Source of the DNA: Patiria pectinifera
Taxonomy: Eukaryota; Echinodermata; Asteroidea; Valvatida; Asterinidae
Direction: 5' to 3'
DNA length: 64,000 nt
Assembly (NCBI GenBank): GCA_029964075.1
Contig: CM057140.1
Coordinates: 9,132,643 to 9,196,642, forward strand
This document shows positions 48,209-62,649 of this stretch, one piece after another. The number at the start of each line of letters is the position of its first letter. Position 1 is the stretch's first letter. The position numbers and the translations under genes were made by a program. The notes beneath the pieces were generated by a model. That model was not told the DNA's origin and made no database searches. It worked only from the letters and a program-made list of their open reading frames with translations.

Positions 48209-48356
48209 ATCACTGTACACTCGCGAGGCCCCCTTCAATGGCGAAAGCATTGTGCTAGCTATTGTACAAAGCAACTGCCCCATGACGGATTATCTGAACA
48301 ATAGCTAGCACAATGCTTACGCCATTGAAGGGGGCCTCAGTTTAGTGTACAGTGAT
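48209..48356. mobile_element. 148-bp inverted-repeat element
   Basis: Arms of about 57-59 bp: ATCACTGTACAC...GGCCCCCTTCAATGGCG...GCTAGCTATTGT (48209-48265) against its near-complement (48298-48356), with a loop of about 32 bp. It lies only about 70 bp from the large palindrome but has unrelated ends. Confidence 0.85.
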
Positions 48357-49704
48357 CGTGCGCTGAGGATGGTCTATAACACCTGTTGAATGCTGGCCAG
48401 CTGACCAAATCAAAGCTCCGTCCACTGCGCACATAAAGGGCATCAATATGTGCGCCCCTCGAATGCCACTGCCTATTTTGCACGAGCGCGTCACATGCAT
48501 AATGCAACATGTATACGTGTACACACATGTCCGTCTGACTTTTGTCAGACATTTGGTGGCGCGTTCACGGCTGTAATTGGTCTTCAGTGTGTCCAGCTCA
48601 GCTCTTGACAAGATGATAAAGCTACTAGAGCTGGGACGATTAACCGGTTACCTGACTGCAAATGACAGGTACCTGGTTCAATGTTATTTTGGTCAGTTTA
48701 TACTAGAAACCCTTTTATAGATTCCTACACAACATTTCATTTAAGAGCAACACAACTTGTTGTTGGTCAGTTGGTGGTTAACTCGTTTGAAGGCCTGTCT
48801 GTTGTGATGAGTTTGATTGAGGAAAGTAGCCAGGATTTTGAAAGAGTGTCAAAATTTGTTGTAGATATGTGTGTGTCCAATACTCCATGTCCGAATTATT
48901 TTCAAATCTGCATTGAGTGGATAGGATTTTAAGATAAAGGAAAATGTAAAACAGCCTGTTCTGGTTCTTTCATGGTTCTGCTAAAAGTTAATGTAGACTT
49001 TGTTACTTAAAACAGTTTAATTACTTAAAACACTTTCTAAATTCTTACATACCAGCAGCTTATTTTAGTAATGTAAAAGTTGACTCCTTTCCAAGAGCAT
49101 TTCGTCATCGTTGTCCAAAATTAGACCTAGACCTTGTCTGGCTGGATATGACTAAAAGTATAAAAAATGAACCTTCCAAAAAAGACATTTTTTGGATTTC
49201 TGCAATCGCTGACTCAAGTCCGACGTGCGCTTACAACACCTCCGGAGTTTTCAAATCTGTCTTGTCCTTAAAAACCCTTGGGGTATAGACGCTCTCGAAG
49301 AGCGAAGGGGTGGACGCAGGGAGGGTCGTGAGCAATCGTCACCCTAAAAATGGCATTCCGTCAACCACAGAAGGGTGAATTTAGACTGGGTCTGTCGTCG
49401 TTGAGTCACCCTAGGTGGGCTGAGTTGGCACCCACTGCCCCTGCCTTGATGGGTGCGTTGGAATGATCTGGGGATTTGATCCGACGTAGACCTACGTAAG
49501 TCCAGATCCAGCTGGGCCACGTAATTACCTCCCAAATTATTTTGTCCTGTTTGTGGTTGTCTTCCTGTCTGTTTTGGTCCTGAGCCAAATATGTATTTTT
49601 GGTTTCCCTTAGACCATGGCCGACCCTATTTCCAATTTCTTGTAGATCTGTAGCAGATCTGCATGTATTCAGTGGAACTGGGATGGTACAATTAATGTAT
49701 GGTA

Positions 49705-49985
49705 TTTATCTCAACTTGGTCCAATGGTTTTCGACTCATGTGCTGCGGTACGTGAGTTCGAACCCTGACGGGGAAGGTGCTTGTGTTCTTGGGGAAGATG
49801 TTTTACTACCATTGCCTCTCTCCATCCAGGAGTATGCATGGGTACCTGTGAAGGTATAGAGACCAGAATGCCCTGATCTTGAGCTGCTGCAGAAAAAAAA
49901 TGGTCTCATGGCCTGATGAACATGGATAATATTGAGAAGCGCTTTGAGACCTTTGGTATAAAGTGCTTTATAAGCACCACATATT
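49705..49985 (+). mobile_element. tRNA-derived SINE, possibly full length
   Basis: Head: TTCGACTCATGTGCTGCGGTACGTGAGTTCGAACCCTGACG, with a clear B-box (GAGTTCGAACC) and a weak A-box. The body has CTTGGGGAAGATGTTTTACTACC and CCTCTCTCCATCCAGGAGTA. The tail GAAGCGCTTTGAGACCTTTG and AAAGTGCTTTATAAGCACCA resembles the 3' end at 62680-62735. The frames within it are not genes. Confidence 0.7.
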
Positions 49986-51099
49986 GATATCCAGTGAAAA
50001 ACATTACTGTTTTGGCATGCACTTATAAAAACACTGAACCATTCTTAAGCAGGCAGCCTTGTGAAAAGCACTTCGGGACCCCGATTATAAGACATCTTTT
50101 ATACAATCCCACATTGGCTTTCAAGGTTTGCGGAGGTCTTCAGAGTAAAGCGTCTTGCCCATGGACACAATCACCATGATAGATCTCTTGGCGATGCTCC
50201 AAAGCTCATTTGGAAGATCCTGATACTGAACATGAATTTGGATGTCAACTGCCCATGCCGCGCATTCATTTGCAATCAAGTATTTTCAAAAGTCACAAAG
50301 TTACTGTAAGTGGTACTGGTTGGAGATCACTAGATCCACATGCATTACAAATTAATTGATGACTATGGTAGTGTGTTATTCTTGTTCCATCTCAGTTTCA
50401 CCCAACTCCATTGTAGGCTGATATCCCCTTCCCTTTCCAGTCTTAAGTACAAGTTGAAGGGCCTTATTATTTGCCTCGGTGGGTGGATGTCTTTGCATGT
50501 CTCATGAGATAAAAATACAGATCTTGAGATGGAACGTTTACGTAAGTAAGACAGACTGACGCAAGTCTTCAAATTGTTTTGTCCTGTTAGTGGTTTCCTG
50601 TCAGTCAAGGCTTGTTCTCACATCCCCCTACTCCCCCCACCCTCCTTACATATCCCCTTGTTCTACGCCCCCAACTATCACAAACAGCCCTGAGATATAG
50701 GAGACCAGGAAGAGACTTAGCCAGGGCCATGTAGGTGGGTGAAGTGACTAATTTTGACTAACATAGGCTTGCCGATTGTGCACATTTAGTGTGAAACAAT
50801 TTGCAGTCATTAACCTAGCTTTTAATTATTCAAACACTTCAAGACACACTTGTTCTTCATTCATATATTTACATCCTACTCAGGTTAATGCCAACTTTTT
50901 TGTGACATGTTTTTGAGTTTTTCTGTTTATGCTGCAGTTTGCTTGATTGTCTTTTGTCAGAGTTTTTGTTGTGGCATGTTGGATCTGGGAAGATGTATAC
51001 ATGTACATGTACGTAACTGTGTTCCTTTTTTTTTCAGTTTTGAGAATTTTTCTACCATTTCTATCAATTTGGTCTTGATTTAGTTTTGTACATATGATT

Positions 51100-51300
51100 T
51101 AGGCCCCCCAAAAAAGAGTTCTGCTTCCGGTTTCCCTACCTACTCTATTCTGACAGCCCCTACCCCAATTTTTTTTGTTGGAAAAATGAGAAAAAACACA
51201 CAAAACCATCAATTTCCACCTTTTACCCTTGACTCCCTACCTACCTATCCTATTTTCAAATGCCATGTAATCGGAAGCAGAACTGTTTTTTGGGGCCTTA
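51100..51300. mobile_element. CTGCTTCCGG-ended inverted-repeat element, copy 2
   Basis: The left end TAGGCCCCCCAAAAAAGAGTTCTGCTTCCGG pairs with the right end ATCGGAAGCAGAACTGTTTTTTGGGGCCTTA over about 30 bp. The interior (ATCAATTTCCACCTTTTACC, CCTATTTTCAAATGCCATGT) matches the copy at 20356-20591. Confidence 0.8.
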
Positions 51301-52098
51301 CTTTGTGCTTTATAGCTGAGGCACACTCAAAGATGCGCGGTTCATTCGGTGAGGAGTTCAGTGGTTGTCAAGGGATATGCCACAACAAAGTGGCAATGGC
51401 TAATTTATGAGATCTTCAAAACTGCTAGCATCACAACCTCAACTGTGATATCAAATTAAAGGGGACAACAAGACCTAACATTTGAGTGATGTGGCAGTGA
51501 GATAGATTATAAATGGTAAAATGAATTACATGTATTTTTAAAAAATCTTGTTTTTTGGAGGCTAAACTGTGGATTTTAGGTAGTCATTTTGGCACCTTGT
51601 TTTTACATGCAAAATGTAATTGTTATTGTGAGCTTTTGTTTTTAAGGCAGAGAGAAAGGTTCACAGCCCAAAGGGTTTTTGGTTCGCTTATTAGTTTCTT
51701 ACTTGTTTTAACTTGTGCCAAAGATGGGCAGACAAACTCTAATGTGAGTTACCGAAATAAAATCCCTCTTGAGCTTTTATGATTGATTACATTTTAATAA
51801 TTGTAATGTTAGCATACGCCTTACATCCTAATCATGTAAGGGCACTAAACAGTACGAAGAAACTTTCAAATGCAAGATATTTACATTTTTTCCATGTCCT
51901 TTTTATGTAACCTGAATTACTGATAAAAAACCTTATTGCCAAACCAACATAATATTATGTTGTTGGCCTTTTTCGGTAGTTCAGTCACTTTACAAGGGCT
52001 CTTCTGTTAGACAAATCCACCATAATGTTTTGACTTCATACATTTTTTGAAGAATAACAACACATAGTTAACAGAAGCCCCCACCCCCCTCCTATGAA

Positions 52099-52122
52099 AT
52101 GTGAGTTACCATGGAATTGCCC
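52099..52122. mobile_element. Solo terminus related to the 47.7-kb palindrome
   Basis: ATGTGAGTTACCATGGAATTGCCC differs from the right end of the palindrome (AATGTGAGTAACCGTGGAATTGCCC) at only a few positions. No second arm was found nearby. Confidence 0.5.
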
Positions 52123-53001
52123 TTAAGCAAAAATGTCTTGGATAGCCGAACCTGTTTCAAGCCGGCAGGGTCTTTTTGTCATTAACTTGCTTGCAAGAAA
52201 ACGATAGCCAATTACTTACGAATGTTCTAATACTAGATAGAATTGAACCTTGTGTTCAGGCACATTTTTTTATCATCTCAAACTTAGCCACAGAGTTGGC
52301 AGAATGGTGCAGCAGAATTACTGTTTATAGTGTGAGTACAAATTGTATACAACATCCCAGATAGACCAAGTCGTACATGTCAATACATTGTACAGTGCTC
52401 GACAAAATCATTGCACAGTGGTTGCTATGGAGAAGGCCCTCTGTTGGCAAAAAAGGGAGAGGATATCAGGACCAACTGCCTTTTTTACCGAGCCTTTTTG
52501 AGGCCGTACCGTGCATGCAAGTCACGCTTGTTCAGGCGCGAGTAGAAGTTGGACATTTTTTTCATAAATTTGTTTTGTGCTGCATTCTCAATGGACTGTT
52601 TAAATGTCAGAACACTATTGATACCCAGTTGACATTAAGGCTTGTAACCTTTTGGGATGTGCTGAATCCTCTTGGGTTTGGGAAATTGTCTCGCACAAGT
52701 CTTTCTTGTTGCTTTGGAAGGATTGAAATGCATTATTATTGTGACATTAAGCCTTAAACCTTACCAACTTCATCAAAATCCACCCTCTTCCTCCCCCCCC
52801 CTACCCCCTCAGTTTGGAAGATTTTGCCAGATTTTGGCAGACATGGTCCTGCTAGTTTGACTAAATTTTGATGGAGGAATCTGTTTGATTTGGTCCAGCA
52901 TTGAAGTAGAGCCATGTGTACCAAGTCCAGCAAAATCCACCAGCACCAGTGGTGGATTTCCACGGATTTGGTCCCTATAAAGCATTATAATGTGGAGGAG
53001 A

Positions 53002-53326
53002 GGGCAAGTTCGCGCAAGAACTATTGTTGACCAATGGTTAACCATAGTTCGACTAAAGTTAGCCCGAACTCTGTCTAGTCGACGATGGTTGACTACGCTA
53101 GTCAACTATTTGGAACCAGCCTACGGTACAGGGGCTGGTTGCATCGCTGGTTACCAATAGCCGTGCGCATTCATAACGCTAGCAGGGAGCCAGGACCCAG
53201 AAGTTTGGGATGACATTTTGACCAGCATTTGACTAGAGACGTTCGCACGTTGCTATTAGTGCGCAGGCGTAAGTTACGTCACAAATCAGCCACTAGTGGA
53301 CTAATGGTCCTTGCCCGAACTTGCCC
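53002..53326. mobile_element. 325-bp element with GGGCAAGTTCG ends
   Basis: GGGCAAGTTCG at 53002-53012 and CGAACTTGCCC at 53316-53326. Inside the left end there are several short inverted GTTGACTA/TAGTCAAC and CTAGTCGAC motifs, and ACTAGTGGACTAATGGTCCTTG is close to the right end. Probably a MITE; internal structure only partly clear. Confidence 0.55.
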
Positions 53327-56300
53327 AGAGTGAGTGATGGATTTTGATGGACACGGTCCTCTACTTAGTAAAACTACCGGTAAATAGGGAGTTACGGTTA
53401 AATTAAAGTGGAATTTTACTGGAGGCAAACTCCTTTTATTACAAGACAAAACACATTGTCCTCATTGATTAAGATTATAGTTTTTGCCAATGGTGATTTT
53501 CACAAAATTACTGGTTTTGCAAGCCAAACAATGAGCCTGAATGTGTACATGGAAAGACGAACATATCTTTTCTCAAATATTAGTGTCGTATTGAACTGAA
53601 GCCGCATCACTAATCGCTGTTAATAGTCCAACAGAAATGAGTTTTAAAAAAAGTGTTTGGATAAGCGACCTCAGATTTTAAGATATCCAAAGTCGTCAAA
53701 ACCAAACCACATTCCCATCACGACCCAAATCACGGCCATTCTGGGTTATTTATGCCCGGCGGTCAAACAGGGAGCCCTTCCGATTCCAAGTAATTTATGC
53801 CTCCCTGGTAGTCAACTACAGGCTTGCCTAGATGAAGCCGAGCCCTGCTTTGGCTTTGTCTGAGATCTGGAATATTTGTGGTCAAAATAAAGGTCTTGAG
53901 GGTTAAATTAGATCTGGTTTTCAGGGAGACTTTGTGACCTGACAACAGCTCCCAGATTTTGCTTTCCACACAGCGGAAAGGAAGACGAAAAGAGAGTGTT
54001 CTACAGACACCCATCCTGACCGCAGCGTTTTGCGCAGTGTGTCTTTAAAGGCGGGTAGGAACATATGCAATTACCGGGCGGAAGGGAACCTACCAGTTTC
54101 AAGAGAAAATCCTTTCTCAAAGTGAAGATAGGACTGGTACCAAATACCCCGTGAAATTATTCTATATTCGGAGAAAAAAACACTCATTGAAGGTGGTTCC
54201 AGAAAGTGTGCCTGCTGGCACAGTTTTTATGTGAGTTAACAATGGAATCCAGTTACGAGACCTCAAAAATTGTGCCTACATTTTCCCTGTTGTCTCAAAA
54301 TGTATAGTATCCACTGAGCAGAAACTTCAACAAGTTAGTTGTTATGTACCTTTCTTAAGATTTTGAGCAATTTTGTTGCTTCAAATGAAACAAAAAGGCA
54401 CAATATGATCCTATGTAACTTTATGGTGAAAGTTATGGCAGATCAAATCCCATACACGATTTTTTTTCATCGTAAACTTTCCGTTGCATATTTTGAACTA
54501 CGCCATCTCGGGATACAATCCCTAAATCAGCAATTGGGACATGATTCTCATTCAGGCAGTAAGCAATGACCACCGATCTCTGTTAATTATTGGCATTTGC
54601 TTACTCTGCGGGGTAGACCCACGCCCATTTAAGGATTTAACCGGTTCTCGTCGGATGACATGTATGCACGCAAAGATTTTGCGGTATTCGGAACGGATGA
54701 CGAATAAACACGCAACGAGCGAGGCCGGAAATATCTGTCAGCGACCCGCTCACAGCGAGCAAGGCTGGAAATATCAGGGTGTGCTACCCGCAGACGATGG
54801 CCTGAACCCGTCTGGCATCGAGGTTTGTGAAAAACGATCCCGCGCCTGGGTCCGGTCATTGTCAGAATAATCCCGGCGCGAACTGGTTAACTGTGTATTA
54901 GTCAGATAGTGGTGTTTACCATCTGACTAATGAGGGCGATATTAAAAAAGTGTGCCAGCAGACAGCCTTTTTTAAAACCATCTTCAATGATACTATACTT
55001 CCGAAAAGTACCATTTTAGGCACAATAAATTCACAGGGTATTAGTCCTGTCTCCACTTTGAGCAAGATTTCTGCCATTAAATCTGTAGGTACATTTCTGT
55101 GTAATTGCAATTTAATCATTGTGACTTTACATGTAAATTGAAACAAAACAAAATTGTATCATTCAGAAGGGACTGTGTTTAGTGTTGTTGACTTTGCCAA
55201 ACAAACTGAGCAGACAGACTCAGCATGGAGTCTTAATGCTTTGACATAAACCCACAAAAAAGTAGGGCGGGGACCCGCGGACCTCATCAACCAATACTGG
55301 AATCAGATGCCTGACCTTACAGTGGCAGTAAACTTTGGTTTTAGTGGTTTGCAACTGTGATTGAGTGGTTGGGGGGATGTTGGCCCGGCTCACTTTTGAC
55401 ACACACCAGACCTGCAGATCATTTTAATATCTAATTGATTGGGACGTAATCAGGTTGATGGGGATAAGGGTGAAAGACCTCGAGTTCATCTGGTGGGATG
55501 TTTGCTCCCGGAGTATCAAGTTCAGACTCCGAGCAAGCCCTTTTTCCTGGAAGTAACTGGTCCCCTGCACTGGTATTGTGGTAAGAATGATACATTGCTT
55601 TGCACTGGTGTTCCTTGTCACTGTTCCAGCACATCAAAACGTGTCAACAATTTGCTACAAAAGAGGGAGAAAGTTATTTGGGGGTCGTACAGTAGCGACC
55701 GCAAAAGTTGGGAGTCCGCCGGTTGAAACCCTTTCTAGAGCAACAGAGCATTGTTTGAGTTCTAAAGGCAACAAGGTTTTGTTCCCAGAAGAGATCAGAA
55801 TTGTCTGTTCACCAGACATTCCTCACGAACACACTCACCAAAACAGAACAACCACACAAAAGGTCAAACCCTCAACTCCAAAGCTATTTGATTTGGTTCC
55901 CTTATCCTGAAAAAAGGGAGAAGAAGACAGTATCAAAGTTTTAAGTCCTCACAAGTCATACATGAAACTCCCTGGGACTGTGCATTTTAGAATAATTTAG
56001 TCTTTAGTTTTTCCGACTTAGACTTCATTGAAGATTCAAAAATACCTGAGACAGTTTACCAATTCCTGTTGGTCGAGAGGCTGTCAGATGGGTGGTTTTA
56101 AACTGCCGATAAAACACTGCTGCATTCTGCGCCACTGTGCAGTACGCACCACGCGCTCGCCAATTTCCATATAAGGAGACTTTTAGCATTATAGACGAGA
56201 CACATACCATAGATATAGCCAGAGGGGTGTTTCACAAAACATGAAGTGAAATAGTTGAACAAAATCGTTGACTATTTGTGATTTTTTGACTTGTTTTGAC

Positions 56301-57339
56301 CGATACTGTTTATGAATGGGAATATGTTGGTTCCGCTCCGGCCATTATCTGCGTTCAGGCCCCTAGCCAGTTTTGAAAACGCACTTGTTTAAACCGGCCA
56401 AGCACATATCTATTCCTTTATTCAAATACTCACTTTCAAAATACAGCCTATTGTGGCTGCTAATCAGGATTTGCATATGTGCCCCGGGCTTTTTGAAAAT
56501 TGACAATGAGCTTATTAACCCTAACTCCCTAGCATAATTTACTAGGAACCATACCCATCCTGGCAAATTCCAACACCAAATGGAAACTGTGCACACATAT
56601 TTTTGACTTTGATTCCGGAGGTGTGCCCAACCCAATGTAAAAGACTGTCAGTATAGGGGTAACGTACCCATCCTGACAGATTCCAACAAAACATGCCGTT
56701 GGGGTTTGAAGGGTTGGGGGAGGTTAGGGCTAAAGTAGTATATAGAACAGCTAGTGGAATGGCTGATATTTGACAAATGTTGAGAAGAAGTCTGAGCTAA
56801 TATCCCTCATGAAAGCTTTCAAATCATGCGCGAAAGTGGCTTATTACAAAAGTGTTGCATTTGACAAACAATGAAACCACGCACCTTACACTTTTGTCAT
56901 CATCTCCTGGAACCGGCTCACATTTTTCAAATATTTGAATTGAAAAAAAAATGCTCTTCGGATATTTTGATTGATGATTGAATATTTGAATATTACCGGT
57001 AGGTATATTCTGCACAGGCCAGAAGTCCCTCAACATTTTTGCAAGGAACCTTCCTGTATCTCCCACAATTCTCTGTTCTGCTGGAAACTGGTGGCACATT
57101 CTTTGTACTTGAAACTTGGCACATACAAAGACAAACAAGATACAAAGTTATCTGCAAACAGCCCAAAACAGCTGTGTTTGTCAATGTGACAACACATTTT
57201 TAGTTGTACTTTAAATTCCAAAGCCCATACCGTTATAAACTAAAAGTTGAGTAATATGTATTTATTTATTGATTAATTCTTATTTTAACTGGGTAGCCCA
57301 TTCAGTGGAATCCACTGGTCTCCCATTGGGCCCAGCTAA

Positions 57340-57472
57340 GAGAAGAAAATGTGAAGAAATTACAGCTGTAGGAAAACCCCAGAAGAATATTCTGAGGAAA
57401 ACCCACGGAATCGAACCAGGGTCACAGCGAAAGAAGGCGAGGTTAAGTGCCGCTATGCCAGCCTGACTCCTT
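57340..57472 (-). mobile_element. tRNA-derived SINE, minus strand, copy 2
   Basis: On the minus strand: GGAGTCAGGCTGGCATAGCGGC, then a B-box-like CCTGGTTCGATTCC, then GTTTTCCTCAGAATATTCTTCTGGGGTTTTCC. Same head and body as 30228-30396, with the middle of the head diverged. Confidence 0.7.
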
Positions 57473-60400
57473 TTATCACAGTTCAAACTTTTACAAAATC
57501 TCCTTAATTTTGCACTTTGTAGGACTTTCAACATTTTGGGTAATGACTTTCGACGGTTTGGGTTATGACTCAAACACAAGCATTTCCATTTGGTAAATTT
57601 GACATAAATCACATTTTCTGTTTTTGCACAATAAGCTCCACCATCCTTTGCCACTCCTCATGTTTCAGTGTTCAACGTAAACATTTTTGTACAAATTTGA
57701 TTCAGGTTTCTGTGGTTGTTTGACAGTGTCTAATTTGAAAATGACACGAAAGTCTCAAACCGATGTAAACATGCCAACCACATCCCATTTGGATGCAACT
57801 GTAGACCTTGTATTGAGGGTTTGTAGTGTTAACCACAAGAGGCATGCAACCTTCATGTCCTACTCTGTATCACAGACCACAGATGACTTAATTGCTGTCT
57901 CGCGCCTTCAGATCCAGACTTGTTTAAGTGGATCAATTTCATTTGTACCACTTTTCATCTCCTTCAAGGAAGATACCTTGATCCTCGTTTGGGGTTTAGT
58001 TTAACGGCGACAAACCGAGCCTTAGAGAACTTGAGGGGCATGAGGGTGGGATATATTTTTCGTGGTCAGGCGTCGGGGCACGAAGGGTCTGCGATTGCCA
58101 TCATCGCGACCCAGGCTATATAGTCGGCTAAAAATAACAGGCATGCCATTGTGGTGGCGTAGATCCAGGCCCGCGTCACGTCATGTCGGAGGGATGTGCG
58201 ATTTATCGAGGTCAGGGGGTTCGTGCGATTGAGCCCCCCTGGACGCTTTGACTCGGCCCGGGGTACGAAAGCCACAAAGACTGCGCATAGGTTGCTGACT
58301 GAATATGAACTCCCAATGGGTTTCTTCCAAGAACGTGTTTAATATGTCGGCCCTGTTATCGGTCTTTTGCAGGAATTTTGTTTATTTCTGTCCCACCCCG
58401 ACAGAATTCGGACCTTAAATGGTGGCCATGTGCAACAAGAACACCAAAGTTGTCGAATATCATTCAGCAGCTGTGAATGACTTTGCAGACTTGTTTCGTA
58501 CAACTTGTTAAAAGTAATTGAAGTTATTGCCATGGTAACGAATGATAAGGTACCCGCAAAGATCAAGCCACAACCACCAGCCTCTGTTTCTAAATCATCC
58601 GTAACTCTGCGGTTACGATATCACCATGGTTACAGCTTCATGATAGAGAGCATGGTATCAGATTGGGGTGAACTAGTCAAATGTTATGTGCACTTCACTT
58701 GTCTGCAGTATTTGGCTAAATAGCACCCTCGTTAGATCACGCATAGACCTAATTACAACAGACGATTTAGCATCCACATTCGAGCCCAATTTCTGCTTTG
58801 AGCATAAAGTCAAAAACTTGCTGGAAAAAAATTAGCCATTTGCATGGCATTTTGGCTGTTACAAGCAAAAATGTTTATGTGCGCTAGAAAGTTCTATGCC
58901 CAATCTTCGCATGTACATGTAGTTAGCCCCCACCTCCCCTTTTAAAAAAATTGATTGTATAAGTGGTTGAAGATGAAGCATGGTGTACATATGTCATCGC
59001 AAACATTGTTGACAACATTGTTTACTTAACATTTCCAACTGACCAACCAACAAAACCACACACTAATACTGCTGCTTGCAAGCCTTACAAAGTGTTGGCA
59101 GTTTTAAGCCACCCCATTCATGTGGTCACTTTGTCAGTGGGCCCCTTCATACTGCTCCACCACATCAGAATGTACAGTTTCAGAAAAAGAATGTAATATT
59201 AATGGAAAAGAAAATAGCGCCATCTATTGACGAGATTTGGCTCACTCGAAGCCCTGAGAGAATGGACAGTTCTTCGTGCACAGAAGAAATCACGTGTTAT
59301 GGGTTATTTATGGGTCAGAAATGCATTTGTAGCTGTTGTATAAAGCCCTGAAAACATCACTTGTGTGTATTTATGCTTAATTTAGGATCGTTGCTTGATT
59401 TAGTAACATTGCTATATGGTGATCTACAAAGCAAATATTTTTCTTCGGCAATATCTTTGGCTCTAGTCGCCCCTTCAAGAGATCCTGTTTCTATTGCCAA
59501 AATGCTCCGACATTTGTTTGCCAGTGTCTTTGGCTACCTGATAAGCACAGAGGTTGTTTTGTTCGTCCCGCCCCCCATGACACAATCACTCTGGTATGAA
59601 CTCAGATGCTCTGTGGTTTTTCCCTGAAACCTGGAAGCTGAAAAGACTGGGGCCTGTTTTGCATACAATCTGCTCCCCAAACCAGACATGCAAATTATAC
59701 CTTATGTGGAGATGTTTTCAGCATCATCATCAGCAGTTCTATTATTTCACAATGGGGTCTGCTTTTATTTGCCTACCTGGTTGTTCAACTTGTTTTGCCC
59801 TTTTTTTTCTGTCTGGGCTGTATATATATATTTGAAAAGGTCTAGCCATTTACTTTATGAGAAAGGTTAGCTAAAGTCTACCGACTGTTCAAAACAACTC
59901 CTGGAATTAGTTAGTATGCATTTATGCAGCCTGTGTGGTAGCCAATTGGGGTGAAGCTCTAATGAGAAGGCGGGGTTTTGTGCCAGAGGAGGGACCAATC
60001 GGGAGTGAGCTGTGTGTCAATTATCTCACTCTTGGCCAATCAGAGATGAGATAAGCCAAGATGTTGAGGGTGGGACTTAGTGCATACTTGATTGGCAATG
60101 TCAAATTTGGATGAACAAGTTACTGTAAAGAAAACAAGGGTTTTAGTTTGGAAAAGGCTGTCAACAGAAATGAACAAATGCTTGCTGGCAGACTTAATCT
60201 TCATAAATAACTTCAAAATTTTGGAATTGTTCGGTCAACTCAGGCTGACCATTGCTTGACCACATTTTACTTTTGACAGATTTTGAACAGTTGGGTCATT
60301 TCAGGGGCACAAACAGGGTTGGACTTTCTTTTTTCAAATTCAAATAAAATCCCACGTTTTCCATGCATTTAACTCAATGTGGTGTTTAGAAAGTGAAAAG

Positions 60401-62364
60401 TAACAAATTTTTAACAAATTAAGTTTTTCTTGGATATGAACATCCAAAAAAGGTATATTGAACAGCGGCCTCTATCTGTATATCTTATTTATGAGTTTAC
60501 TTACATTGATAGGGTCAAAAAGTTTGCTTTTACCAAAAAATGTCTGTACCAACTTTTGTGTTAAAATTGAAGGTAATTGAAACTGACAGATTTAATCTTA
60601 GCAAACCTCATTTATCTTCTCATGTGTCGTATTCCTTTAATACCAGAATTCCATTTTTGTCTGTTTTGTACTGAAGCCTGACCCCATTTACACATTTCAA
60701 GGTTTGTCTTTTGAGTGGACAGTAACGTTTTTTTATATTCTACTCATGAATATTAGTCCGTATTTCAATAGTTTTCACACCGAACTGATCGCTGAGTCAA
60801 GGACACTGACTATTTAGCGAAAAACAACTCCCAAATTGCCTGCCAGTAGTTTGACACGCACCTCATTTGTTGCAGCCAAGTTTTCCAAGCGTGACAAATC
60901 CCAATTAACGCCAGGAATGCGTGGCAATATTTGCCTCTATTATGCACGCCGTGTTTAAAAAAACCACTTTCACCGTCAATCTGTCACTCATTGCTACCCA
61001 CAAACTCCACTCTGCATTCATAAAAGACGCCCTTTGGGCCATAAACATAATCTTCAAACAACTCTTAATCATCCCAGAAAAAAGAAAAAAAAATTCCTTC
61101 TTTTTTTGTGTCACTGATCTTAACAGTCTTTTCCCCCTCATGAAAAAAAAAATCTGCCAAATTTAATCAGGGTAGGAATTTCTTTTCTGGTGATGGATTG
61201 GGGGGAAATATTGTAAAAAGGAGGAGGAAATTGAACGGCTGTGGCGAGGAATGTCCAGGCGCCAGTGGTTACTCTCTGACAGGTGTCAAGCAATTTGGTT
61301 GAATGGGCGTAAGAAAAGGCGGGTAGTTAGCGAAAGCAAACAGTGAAACTTACAAACAGCTGAAATAGTTAGCGCCGTTGTTGGAGTCAGACACAGAGAC
61401 CGGATTAATCCGGCCTGAAAAGAACATTGACAATGACTTTAATATTTTTTTTTTAAAACCTCAACCCCAACGTGGCTGTAATTTTATCCCAATAATAGTT
61501 GGCGCAGTGAATGGGTCTCTAATTGAGATCCTTGAACGAGCTAAGGATATGCTTTGTACGCAGGAATTAGTTGGAATTCCAAGCATGTTTAAAAGTTATT
61601 GTTGTCGAAGAAACGCGCCTGTTTAAACCCAGTTTCCGAAAGACGTGTATGATTAACACAAGGAGTTTTGCCTGGATTTATCGCAAACAAGAGATTTCTT
61701 TACAGCGACACTCTTTGTTTACCCTGAACAAAAAAGCAAAATTTACAGGTAATTTTTTCTGTACATTCCAAGAAGGTTGGAGATTTGGTCAGATTGTTAG
61801 CCTGTGGCAGTGGGTCATTGTTTAGTGAAGTACAAGTACATGTCTGTGGATGGTCATAACGCTTGCAGCTATTCAGAGGTCTTTAATCAATGTCGATCTT
61901 TGTAGATCAATACCTGTCAGTCAATTCCTGTTGGTGTAACACTAAGAGGAAACTGCCCTTTCACCCTCCCTCCCCCTCCCCCCCCCCAACAGTACATGAC
62001 GCTTTGTGACTACTGTCCAGAGCCACCATGGGAGGGGCACATCATGTGCTTGTACTGGTGTGCTCGCATATGGCGCTAATTACACACAATAAATCTTTAT
62101 TCTGAATATGCGCAAACCGGTATTTAAAACATAGTTTTTGCATGAGCAAAAAGCGCTGTCAGTAATGCGTTGGAACGTCCTTCCCAGTGGTCTCCATGTA
62201 CACGTCGATAGAATGCCCTCCAAGGCTCCTCCTCAAGAAGAATGTCCCCAAAGTGAGGGGCACAGTTCAGAACTTACAACTCCAAAATGGGGATCCAAAA
62301 GTGGGGGAGGGGAAGGGGAATAGGGAAGAGGGCACAAAATAGGCAAGCCCATACAATATCGGGG

Positions 62365-62418
62365 AGGGAAGGGGGGGGGGGGGGGGGGGGGTCAAAGGGG
62401 GGGGGGGGGGGAGGGAGG
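62365..62418. repeat. Poly-G tract
   Basis: Two G runs (about 22 and 15 bases) separated by TCAAA, within a longer G/A-rich stretch. It could form G-quadruplexes and is also a place where assemblies and reads are error-prone. Confidence 0.9.
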
Positions 62419-62649
62419 GACTTATTATGAGAGGTTCAGATGGTGTGATATATTGTGTGTCCTTTTTAGGAGTATACAACCAACTTAAGCCAACAAATGT
62501 ATATAACCCCAACTTTTTGACCGAGGGATTGGATCATCCCCCCACTTTTTCTTTTGAAAAAAAACCCACAAAAAAAACCAACCAAAATTTATTCAATAGT
62601 ACTGAAAATTTGAGACAAAAATGTACAAAAGCAGTAAATGTGCCGTTTT

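Noticed and set aside
49705-49985. EDVLLPLPLSIQEYAW frame as a possible exon
   Set aside because: The segment is a tRNA-derived SINE with a B-box head and a typical tail.
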